From the NCBI RefSeq assembly GCF_004349105.1, contig NZ_SMLB01000004.1:124001-188000 (forward strand): DNA of 64,000 bases, in the 5' to 3' direction. Both the position numbers and the translations under genes were made by a program. Within the stretch, counting starts at the first letter, position 1. Each line of letters begins with the position of its first letter. Of the stretch, positions 56,009 to 64,000 are shown one piece after another. The notes under the pieces were generated by a model that worked only from the letters and a program-made list of their open reading frames with translations, was not told the DNA's origin and did no database searches. This DNA comes from Jiangella aurantiaca (lineage in GTDB: Bacteria; Actinomycetota; Actinomycetes; Jiangellales; Jiangellaceae).

Positions 56009-56115
56009 CGGTGAACCTCCGGGACGTCGGAAGTTACGGGCTAGGCCGTAAATACCGAGACGTGACCCTACTGGACGTGCGGCGTCCTGCCAAGGTCTGC
56101 ATTACGCTCGGTCAG

Positions 56116-57693
<1,578 letters not shown>

Positions 57694-57793
57694 TCCGCGC
57701 CGAATGAGGTGCGAGGCCCGATTGTGCGTGTGCGTTGGGCAGCGCGTCACGCCCAGTTCGAATCGGCGTGGTCGGCCTGACATGGTCGGTCCC

Positions 57794-57799
57794 TAGCCT
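57794..57799 (+). promoter_or_regulatory. Leaderless -10 hexamer of phosphodiesterase gene
   Basis: TAGCCT with 6 nt to the ATG at 57806. Confidence 0.55.
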
Positions 57800-57805
57800 G
57801 ACCAC

Positions 57806-58936
57806 ATGTCGGACACGTTCGCGCTCCACCGGCCCCTCGTCGTCGCGCACCGTGGCGCGTGTGGCTATCGCCCGGAGCACACGCTGGCCAGCTACCAGCT
57901 CGCCATCGACCTCGGTGCCGACTTCCTCGAGATCGATCTGCAGCTCACCCGCGACGGCGTGCTGGTCGCCCGGCACGAGGCCGAGTTGTCCGCGTCCACC
58001 GACGTCGCCGAACGGCCGGAGTTCGCGCACCGGCGCCGCCGCGGGCTGGTCGACGGCCGCGAGCTGACCGGCTGGTTCGTCGACGACTTCACGCTCGACG
58101 AGGTCAAGTCGCTGTACGCGCGCGAGCGGATCCCGCAACTGCGCCCGGCCAACCAGGCCTTCGACGGGCGGCTGCGGGTGCCGACGTTCGACGAGATCAT
58201 CACGCTGGCGGTGGTGGGCGGCCGGCGCCGGGGCCGTCCGGTCGGTCTCTATCCGGAGCTCAAGCACCCGACCTACTTCGCCGAGCGCGGGCTGTCGGCC
58301 GAGGACGCGCTGATGGCGGCGCTGCGCGGGTTCCGGCTGGAGCGCTCCGGGATCGCCGTCGTCGTCCAGTGCTACGAGCCGTCGGTGCTGCGCCGGCTGG
58401 CCGCCCGGACCTCGGTGCCGCTGGTGCAACTGGTCGACATCACCGGCCGGCCGTTCGACTGGGAGCGGGCCGAGGACGGGCGCCGGTTCGTCGACATGCT
58501 CACCCCGACCGGGCTGCGCGAGGTGGCGTCGTACGCGACGGTGCTCGGGGCGCACAAGTCGCTGGTGGTGCCGCGCGACCCCGAGGGCCGGCTGGGGCAC
58601 CCCGGCCGGCTGATCTCCGACGCGCACGACCTCGGGATGGCGGTGCACGCCTGGACGTTCCGGAACGAGAACTCGTTCCTGCCGGCCGACCGGCGCCGCG
58701 GCCGGGAGGCGGCCGGCCACGGCGACGCGCTGGGGGAGCTCGGGGTCTTCTTCGGTGCCGGGGTGGACGGCGTGTTCACCGACCACCCCGACACCGCGGT
58801 CGCGGCCAGAAATCAGGCCTTCGGGTCGCGCTCCCGGCGGAGTTTGCTGAGCGACGCCATGAGCCCGGCCAGCCCGATCGACACCAGCAGCACGGGAATG
58901 GCGACCTCCAGGCCGGACAGGCCCAGCACGTCGTAG
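57806..58936 (+). CDS. Glycerophosphodiester phosphodiesterase (long)
   Basis: A 376-residue GDPD barrel. Motifs: VVAHRGACGYRPEHTLASY, DFLEIDLQLTRDGVLVARHE, VGLYPELKHPTYF and VVVQCYEPSVLRRL. It follows the long type that includes secreted GlpQ, but no signal peptide is seen. The family ends near FTDHPDTAVAARNQAF; the remaining ~40 residues (GSRSRRSLLSDAM...) are antisense to the small membrane protein gene and look unrelated. So the real end may be shifted or the reading frame extended. Leaderless promoter. Confidence 0.88.
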   Translation: MSDTFALHRPLVVAHRGACGYRPEHTLASYQLAIDLGADFLEIDLQLTRDGVLVARHEAELSASTDVAERPEFAHRRRRGLVDGRELTGWFVDDFTLDEVKSLYARERIPQLRPANQAFDGRLRVPTFDEIITLAVVGGRRRGRPVGLYPELKHPTYFAERGLSAEDALMAALRGFRLERSGIAVVVQCYEPSVLRRLAARTSVPLVQLVDITGRPFDWERAEDGRRFVDMLTPTGLREVASYATVLGAHKSLVVPRDPEGRLGHPGRLISDAHDLGMAVHAWTFRNENSFLPADRRRGREAAGHGDALGELGVFFGAGVDGVFTDHPDTAVAARNQAFGSRSRRSLLSDAMSPASPIDTSSTGMATSRPDRPSTS

Positions 58937-59019
58937 TGCACGAACGGCCACATGGCGCTCACTCCAAGGAAGAGAAGTCCGAAGACGAGGGAGACGACGT
59001 CGGTGTCGTGTCGCTTCAT
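58813..59019 (-). CDS. Small two-helix membrane protein
   Basis: A 68-residue protein: KRHDTDVVSLVFGLLFLGVSAMW and LEVAIPVLLVSIGLAGLMASL are two membrane helices, followed by a basic tail. The start ATG (59017-59019) overlaps the stop of the PspC gene by 4 bp, so it is the second gene of that unit. Its 3' end overlaps the phosphodiesterase gene by 124 bp. Such small proteins recur beside actinobacterial PspC genes; role unknown. Confidence 0.75.
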   Translation of the reverse strand: MKRHDTDVVSLVFGLLFLGVSAMWPFVHYDVLGLSGLEVAIPVLLVSIGLAGLMASLSKLRRERDPKA

Positions 59020-60341
59020 CGGGTCACCGCCAGGTCACCCGCGCCGAGTTCGACGTCGATGACGATCGTGCCGCCGCCCGGGCCGTCGGCGCCGTTGTTC
59101 GCGACACCGATGAACTCCAGCCCAGCGCCGTCGCGCGACTCCTCGAAGACGGTGAGATCGCCGGCGCCGACGGTGGCCCGCTCGACCGTGACGTCGGCGT
59201 CCGGCGGCACGATGACGGTCAGCTCGCCGACCCCCTGCGAGACGTCCAGGTGCACCGTCTGGTCGTCGGTGAGGGTCAGCGTGGACAGGTCGTAGGTGAT
59301 GGACCCGGCGCCGTGCTCCTGCATCCTGGTCGGCACCTGGGTCGCCGTGGTGTAGCGGTAGGTGGCGTCGCCGACGTCGCTCCAGTTCCACTGCGACAGC
59401 CAGGTGGCCGGGATCAGCGCGATCGAGAGCAGGAAGCCCAACACGATGAGGCCGCGCGACCGCCCGTACCAGGCGCCGACGAGCAGGCCGACCGCGACGA
59501 TGCCCAGCGGGACCGCGACGTACATCCCCGGCGGGTAGGTCGCCCAGGTCGCGTCGTTGACGGCGAGCACGCCGACGGAGACCAGCGCGAGGCAGAACGT
59601 GATCAGGCCGAGCGCCGAGCGCTGCTTGGCCGGCCGCGCTGGCGGCGACTCGGGCGCCGGGGGCGGCGGCGGGGGTGCCGGACCCCAGTCCGGGCCCTCC
59701 GGCCAGCCGCTGGTCGGGCCGGACGGACCGGCGACCGTGGCGCTGGAGCCGGTGGGGCCGGCGGCGCTCGCGTCGCCGGTCGTGCCGGGGCTCGTGGCGG
59801 CGCTGGTGGCCGTCCCGCCCGGGGCCGCCGGCGCGACGCTGGGATCGTAGACGTAGGAGTCGAACCCGGCCTCCTGCGGCGCGTCGGCGCGGGTCAGGTC
59901 GTCATCGTCGGCGCGCCGGCGCAGCAGCAGGTACACGCCCATGACGGCCAGGAGCAGCAGTACGCCGCCGTCCCACGTGCCGGCGATGATGCCGATGCCG
60001 GCGATGAGGCCGACGCCGGCGAGCAGCAGCGCCAGCGGGACGGTGCCTGTGCGGCGGTTCTCACCACGGCCGAGCGCCTGGTCGAGGATCGAGCGGTCCT
60101 CGTCCTCGGCCGGCACCACCAGCCAGCCGATCGCGTACAGCAGGACGCCCACGCCGCCGAAGATCGACAGGACGACGGTGGCGATGCGGAGCACGACGGG
60201 GTCGATGCCGAGCCGCCGGCCCAGCCCGCCGAGCACACCGGCGACGACCCGGTCCGACCGGCTGCGGCGCAGCGACCGGAACTCGTCCGAGACGCTGGGC
60301 CCGGCGCCCGTGGCGGGGGAGGCAGGAGGCAGATCACTCAT
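59016..60341 (-). CDS. PspC domain membrane protein
   Basis: A 441-residue protein. PspC domain at residues ~20-90: RSRSDRVVAGVLGGLGRRLGIDPVVLRIATVV and LLYAIGWLVVPAEDE. Three more membrane stretches and a low-complexity Ala/Pro/Gly linker (about residues 165-230) follow, then a C-terminal beta-rich region (YRYTTATQVP..., VGELTVIVPPDADVTVERATVGAGDL), similar to the LiaF/DUF2154-type beta-helix domain. It likely senses envelope stress and works with the divergent kinase. ATG 60339-60341. Confidence 0.82.
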   Translation of the reverse strand: MSDLPPASPATGAGPSVSDEFRSLRRSRSDRVVAGVLGGLGRRLGIDPVVLRIATVVLSIFGGVGVLLYAIGWLVVPAEDEDRSILDQALGRGENRRTGTVPLALLLAGVGLIAGIGIIAGTWDGGVLLLLAVMGVYLLLRRRADDDDLTRADAPQEAGFDSYVYDPSVAPAAPGGTATSAATSPGTTGDASAAGPTGSSATVAGPSGPTSGWPEGPDWGPAPPPPPPAPESPPARPAKQRSALGLITFCLALVSVGVLAVNDATWATYPPGMYVAVPLGIVAVGLLVGAWYGRSRGLIVLGFLLSIALIPATWLSQWNWSDVGDATYRYTTATQVPTRMQEHGAGSITYDLSTLTLTDDQTVHLDVSQGVGELTVIVPPDADVTVERATVGAGDLTVFEESRDGAGLEFIGVANNGADGPGGGTIVIDVELGAGDLAVTR

Positions 60342-60366
60342 GCCATCGATGATGCCGAGGTAGCGG

Positions 60367-60383
60367 CCCCGAATGCATCGGGG
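60367..60383. promoter_or_regulatory. Palindrome in the divergent PspC/kinase region
   Basis: CCCCGAATGCATCGGGG: 6-bp arms, 5-nt spacer, 26 bp from the PspC start. It may be the binding site of the downstream LuxR-type regulator. Confidence 0.4.
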
Positions 60384-60465
60384 ATGACCCGGAACGGCCC
60401 CCGAGCCCGGATCTCCGGGACGTCCCTCATGGCGGCGCGCGCTCGCGCGTGTGACCATCGATGTC

Positions 60466-61974
60466 ATGAGCACTGTGCCGACGCCACGTGCTGCCGGCCC
60501 GGCAGCGCGTGGTTCGGCGCGCCCCGGTGAGACCGGCGACCCCGTCGACGACACGACCGCGGCGCCCGCCGACCCCGTCGACGCCGATCCCGAGCCGGAG
60601 ACGGACGCCGCGGCGGCCACCGAGCGCGGGCCGCGCGAGCTGCCGCCCGGCGAGCCGCCGCCGGCCGGTCGGGGCGGCCGCACACCCGACCCCGCCGTCG
60701 ATCCCGGCGCGCCGCCGCGGTTCGTCCGGTACTCCGACGGCCGCATGGTCGGCGGTGTCGCCGTCGCGCTGGCCGCCCAGTTCAAGGTGCAGCCGCTCGC
60801 CGTCCGCATCGCGTTCAGCCTGCTCAGCGCGGTATCCGGGTTCGGCGTCGTGCTCTACCTCGCGCTGTGGATCTTCACCCCGCTGGACCAGACGATCGCG
60901 CGCGAGGCCGAGGAGGCGCGCACACCGGCCGGCCTGGCCGCCGCTACCCGCACCGGCAAGCGCCGCCGCCGGTCGCTGTCGCAGCGCACGGGCGACCTCG
61001 GCCAGCTTGCCGCGCTGGTGGTGCTCGGCGCCGGGGTCTGGCTGCTGGTCCAACAGACCCCGCTCGGTGTCAGCCCAGCCGTGTTCTTCCCGCTGCTGCT
61101 GGCCGCCGCCGGCCTGACGCTGGTGTGGCGGGCCGCCGACGAGCAGGAGCGCAGCCGGCTGTCGGCCATTTCGCCGCGGCTGCCGTGGCTGGCCGCGCTG
61201 ACCGGCAAGGGCGGCTGGATCGCCGGCATGCGGGTGGTGGCCGGCGCGGGCGTCGTCGTGGCCGGTGTGGTCGTGTTCCTCGTGGGCCAGGGCCAGTTCG
61301 ACGCGACGATGGACGCGCTGGGCGGCGTGCTGGTCATCCTCGTCGGCGTCGGGCTGATCGCCGGCCCGTGGCTGTGGAAGCTGTGGCGCAACCTGGAGAG
61401 CGAGCGGCGCGCCCGCATCGTGTCGCAGGAGCGCGCCGACATGGCCTCGCACCTGCACGACTCCGTGCTGCAGACGCTGGCGCTGATCCAGAAGCAGGCA
61501 CACGACCCGCGCGCCGTCGTCCGGCTGGCCCGCAGCCAGGAGCGCGACCTACGCGCCTGGCTCTACAGCGACCTCGTCGACGACGGGTCCTCGCTGGCCG
61601 CCGCGCTGACGAAGATGGCCGCCGAGGTCGAGGACGCGTTCGGCACGCCGGTCGAGGTGGTCACCGTCGGCGACGCCGAGATCGACGACGTCGCCCGGGC
61701 CGTCCTCAAGGCCGCCCGCGAGGCCACCGTCAACGCCGCCAAGCACTCGGGCGCTGACAAGATCGACATCTTCGTCGAGGCCGGCGACGACGGCGTCGAG
61801 GTGTTCGTCCGCGACCGGGGCGCCGGGTTCGACCCGGACTCCGTCCCCGAGGACCGGCTCGGTGTGCGACGCTCGGTCATCGGGCGCATGGAGCGGCACG
61901 GCGGCGAGGCCACCATCCGGTCCGCGCCCGGCGAAGGCACGGAAGTCCGACTGTCGACGAGGAGAAGCTCGTGA
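60466..61974 (+). CDS. PspC-domain sensor histidine kinase
   Basis: A 502-residue kinase. An N-terminal Pro/Ala-rich region precedes a PspC domain (VRYSDGRMVGGVAVALAAQFKVQPLAVRIAF), then four more membrane helices, and a HisKA_3 dimerisation helix with the phospho-acceptor His in MASHLHDSVLQTLALI. The HATPase domain has REATVNAAKHSGADK, FVRDRGAGFDPD and HGGEATIRSAPGEGTEVRL. This is the LiaS/NarL-type kinase class. Start ATG 60466 or GTG 60451. Stop overlaps the regulator by 4 bp. Confidence 0.9.
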   Translation: MSTVPTPRAAGPAARGSARPGETGDPVDDTTAAPADPVDADPEPETDAAAATERGPRELPPGEPPPAGRGGRTPDPAVDPGAPPRFVRYSDGRMVGGVAVALAAQFKVQPLAVRIAFSLLSAVSGFGVVLYLALWIFTPLDQTIAREAEEARTPAGLAAATRTGKRRRRSLSQRTGDLGQLAALVVLGAGVWLLVQQTPLGVSPAVFFPLLLAAAGLTLVWRAADEQERSRLSAISPRLPWLAALTGKGGWIAGMRVVAGAGVVVAGVVVFLVGQGQFDATMDALGGVLVILVGVGLIAGPWLWKLWRNLESERRARIVSQERADMASHLHDSVLQTLALIQKQAHDPRAVVRLARSQERDLRAWLYSDLVDDGSSLAAALTKMAAEVEDAFGTPVEVVTVGDAEIDDVARAVLKAAREATVNAAKHSGADKIDIFVEAGDDGVEVFVRDRGAGFDPDSVPEDRLGVRRSVIGRMERHGGEATIRSAPGEGTEVRLSTRRSS

Positions 61975-62654
61975 GCGAGACCAAAGCAGACGAGACCAGG
62001 CCCGCCGACGCCGGCCCGGTGACGGTCGTCCTCGTCGACGATCACGCCATGTTCCGCACCGGCGTCCGCGCCGAGCTCGCGCAGGCCCCGTCCGTCGACG
62101 TCGTCGGCGAGGCGGCCGACACCGCCGAGGCGGTCGCGGTCGTGCTCCGGACCAAGCCCGAGGTCGTGCTGCTCGACGTGCACCTTCCCGGCGGCGGTGG
62201 CGCCGAGGTGATCCGCCAGGTGCACCCGAAGGAGCCCAGTGTGCGGTTCCTGGCGCTGTCGGTGTCCGACGCCGCCGAGGACGTCATCGGCACCATCCGC
62301 GCCGGCGCCCGCGGCTACGTCACCAAGTCCATCACCGGCGACGACCTCGTCTCCGCCATCGGCCGGGTGGCCGACGGCGACGCCGTCTTCTCGCCCCGGC
62401 TGGCCGGGTTCGTGCTCGACGCCTTCGCCGGCACCGAGGCGCCGTCCGTCGACGACGACCTCGACCGCCTCACCCAGCGCGAGCGCGAGGTGCTGCGGCT
62501 GATCGCCCGCGGCTACGCGTACAAAGAGATCGCCAAGGAGCTGTTCATCTCGGTCAAGACGGTCGAGACGCACGTGTCGGCGGTGCTGCGCAAGCTGCAG
62601 CTGTCCAACCGGTACGAGCTGACCCGGTGGGCGACCGACCGCCGCCTGGTCTGA
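61971..62654 (+). CDS. LuxR/NarL-type response regulator
   Basis: A 227-residue regulator. Receiver domain: VVLVDDHAMFRTGVRAEL with acidic pocket, phospho-Asp in VVLLDVHLPGGGGAEV, and the conserved Lys in GYVTKSI. The C-terminal helix-turn-helix is LTQREREVLRLIARGYAYKEIAKEL and ISVKTVETHVSAVLRKLQL. GTG start overlaps the kinase stop, so the two are a cognate pair. It probably controls the PspC gene and its small partner. Confidence 0.93.
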   Translation: MSETKADETRPADAGPVTVVLVDDHAMFRTGVRAELAQAPSVDVVGEAADTAEAVAVVLRTKPEVVLLDVHLPGGGGAEVIRQVHPKEPSVRFLALSVSDAAEDVIGTIRAGARGYVTKSITGDDLVSAIGRVADGDAVFSPRLAGFVLDAFAGTEAPSVDDDLDRLTQREREVLRLIARGYAYKEIAKELFISVKTVETHVSAVLRKLQLSNRYELTRWATDRRLV

Positions 62655-63077
62655 TCGACGACGATCGCCTGGCCACACTCGCCCGGGGAGCACCTCACTC
62701 GCTCCGATGACCGCACCGGGACCGGATTTGCATGGTGTACGGCTCTGCGACGGTCGAGGTGTGCGCCAGACGCGTGACGATGTGACTTCTCCAGGAGCAG
62801 CACGAGCCCGCGTGCCGCCGGACTCCCGGCACACATGCTGCAGATCCCCGGCCCGCGGTCGGCCCGTTCACGGCGTTCGACCGTTCTCGCGTCACTTCAC
62901 TAGGCGTCTTCCCGCTCCACCAGGAATGCATGGCTGGTAGGGCGGGAGAACGCCTAGCGAGGTGGACGAGGCCTGCGATCGTGGTGACGCTGGGGTGATC
63001 CTGATCGTGGCCCTGCTGCACCGGAGTACGACACGGCGTAGTAGGCTGCTTCCCGCCTCGACGCAGGAAGGGTGATC
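62655..63077. other. 423-bp intergenic region with long hairpin
   Basis: No convincing gene on either strand. It holds a long imperfect palindrome at 62900-62956, a copy of the GCATCACNACGA-type repeat at 62968-62989 in inverted orientation, and TAGGCT at 63041-63046 as a possible -10 for the next gene. Confidence 0.5.
62900..62956. ncRNA. Long imperfect hairpin of unknown role
   Basis: CTAGGCGTCTTCCCGC (62900-62915) pairs with GCGGGAGAACGCCTAG (62941-62956) with two mismatches, and the stem continues to ACCAG/CTGGT around a 10-nt loop. It is about 245 bp after the LuxR stop and 121 bp before the next start, so it need not be a terminator. It could be a small RNA or a MITE-like insertion. 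Confidence 0.4.
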
Positions 63078-63434
63078 ATGGAGTTCGTCTACGACCTGGT
63101 GCTCGTGCTGCACTTCTTCGGCCTGGCCAGCCTGCTCGGCGGGATCATGGTCCAGCTGAGCGCCCGGGACGGCCGCGTCGTGAACATGGCGATGCTGCAC
63201 GGCGCGCTGACGCAGCTCGTCACCGGCGTGGCGATGGTCGGCATGGCCTCCGGGATCGATTCTCTCGACAAGGATGTCAACAACGCGAAGATCGGCGTGA
63301 AACTGGTCATCGTGCTGATCATCACCGCGCTTGCCTTCGCGAACCGGAAACGCACGACCATCGCCGACGGATTGTTCTTCGCCCTGTTCGGGTTGTCCGC
63401 GGCGAATGTCGTGATCGCCGTCTTCTGGAACTGA
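63078..63434 (+). CDS. Small integral membrane protein, unknown
   Basis: A 118-residue protein with four predicted helices: FVYDLVLVLHFFGLASLLGGIMV, LHGALTQLVTGVAMVGMA, IGVKLVIVLIITALAFA, and LFFALFGLSAANVVIAVFW. It looks like a common actinobacterial membrane protein family without known function. The start at ATG 63078 is favoured over GTG 63072 because AGGAAGG ends 6 nt before it. Confidence 0.72.
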   Translation: MEFVYDLVLVLHFFGLASLLGGIMVQLSARDGRVVNMAMLHGALTQLVTGVAMVGMASGIDSLDKDVNNAKIGVKLVIVLIITALAFANRKRTTIADGLFFALFGLSAANVVIAVFWN

Positions 63435-63519
63435 TCCCGGCGGCCCGGAGGGGGCGGTTCACGGATGCGTCGCCGTCGGTTAGGGTGACGGCAGCCGAGC
63501 CTGACTGGGAGGTCCGCGA

Positions 63520-63942
63520 GTGACGCCGATCCGGCGCCTGGCCGCCGCCGCGGCCGCGACGATTCTGACGAGTGTGCTGGTCGCGGGCGCGTCCCCGACG
63601 GCGTCCGCTGCCGAGCACGACGGCGCGTGCCAAGGCTTGGAGCTGTGCCTCTACTACAACTCCGGGCAGGCCGGCGCGCTGCACGACTTCCGCTACCGGG
63701 TGAGCGACTTCGCGCCGTACCGCTTCCTCGGCACTGGCACGGGCGCCGGTAGCCCGGTGAAGAACAATGCCGCGTCGGCGGCGAATCGCGATGGCTATTT
63801 CACCGCGCGCGTCTACTTCAATTCCGGTTATGCTGGCCCGGCTGACGACGTGCCGCCGTTGTCCGCGCGGAATCTCGGCGACACGTACAACGACAACGCA
63901 TCGTTCAACTGGTGCCACCAGCAGCCCCTGGTGTGCGGCTGA
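63520..63942 (+). CDS. Peptidase inhibitor family I36-like secreted protein
   Basis: A 140-residue exported protein. Signal peptide of about 30 residues (VAGASPTASAAE). The mature domain has DGACQGLELCLYYNSGQAGALHDF, a repeated YFNSGYAGPADDV, and NWCHQQPLVCG, with four cysteines. This is the I36 family seen in Streptomyces metalloprotease inhibitors; the beta/gamma-crystallin-like fold is expected. GTG start at 63520 with GGGAGG 7 nt upstream. Confidence 0.85.
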   Translation: MTPIRRLAAAAAATILTSVLVAGASPTASAAEHDGACQGLELCLYYNSGQAGALHDFRYRVSDFAPYRFLGTGTGAGSPVKNNAASAANRDGYFTARVYFNSGYAGPADDVPPLSARNLGDTYNDNASFNWCHQQPLVCG

Positions 63943-63966
63943 CCGGTGGCCGCGAAAGGCCGTGGC

Positions 63967-64000
63967 ATGACCGCCCGTGTGCTCGTCCGTACCGCCGTCC
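63967..64000 (+). CDS. Start of a further gene, cut by window end
   Basis: ATG 63967 with GAAAGG 7 nt upstream opens a frame MTARVLVRTAV that runs off the window. Too short to identify. Confidence 0.35.
   Translation, partial: MTARVLVRTAV

Noticed and set aside
62513-63021. Short minus-strand open frames in the region after the LuxR gene
   Set aside because: They overlap the regulator end or the long hairpin, lack ribosome sites, and show no coding-type codon bias.

Overview
This is 64 kb of very GC-rich DNA (third codon positions almost all G or C, many GTG starts, 4-bp start/stop overlaps). It reads as chromosome of a high-GC actinobacterium. Supporting markers are GroEL with a His-rich tail behind a CIRCE-controlled groES, the guaB/guaB3/guaA set, an F420-type luciferase-like oxidoreductase, and many genes with a TANNNT hexamer 6-7 nt before the start codon (leaderless promoters). 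I cannot fix the genus from sequence alone. No rRNA, tRNA, CRISPR array, transposase, integrase or phage gene was seen.

The backbone is the conserved actinobacterial series glmS - acpS - nnrD - alr - tsaE - tsaB - rimI - tsaD - groES - groEL - guaB - guaB3 - guaA, all on the + strand. Accessory blocks, mostly minus-strand or mixed, split it. Block 1 (1004-6211) has an aa3-type oxidase pair ctaC-ctaD, DUF2231, DUF2243, a CtaG-like protein and a GNAT. Block 2 (11817-12812) has a Uma2-family gene and an orphan VapB next to a VapC remnant. Block 3 (15199-25142) has a HAD phosphatase, a P450, a GH3 lipoprotein, an M20 amidohydrolase with a carboxylate-amine ligase, a nitronate monooxygenase, a phosphodiesterase, a NUDIX enzyme and a methyltransferase. 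Block 4 (27403-43931) has a sialate epimerase/sialidase pair, an F420-type oxidoreductase, DoxX/LysR, a siderophore-type (possibly F420-0) ABC importer, a nucleoside hydrolase, an aminotransferase, TetR/VOC, and secreted proteins. Block 5 (46753-56008) has a second Uma2, gabD2, an AbiEi/DUF559-like gene framed by inverted repeats, a heterodimeric ABC exporter and a large secreted beta-propeller. After guaA come a phosphodiesterase, a PspC-domain envelope-stress module with a histidine kinase and LuxR regulator, and two small genes. The whiB and sigD genes that lie between groEL and guaB in Mycobacterium are absent here.

Cell wall and tRNA-modification functions are grouped: GlmS and Alr feed peptidoglycan, AcpS activates carrier proteins, NnrD repairs NAD(P)H, and TsaE/B/D with RimI make t6A tRNA and acetylate ribosomal protein. 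GuaB, GuaB3 and GuaA form the guanine nucleotide branch.

The most distinctive non-genic features are: a 53-bp tandem duplication that copies the promoter/start of alr and creates a leader peptide; a 53-bp palindromic element present as inverted copies around the AbiEi-like gene; a dispersed 42-44 bp repeat lying next to gene starts; paired palindromic operators between the sialidase and epimerase genes; a symmetric TetR operator over two leaderless promoters; a hairpin-rich leader before the ABC importer; and a VapC toxin reduced to its last 25 codons.
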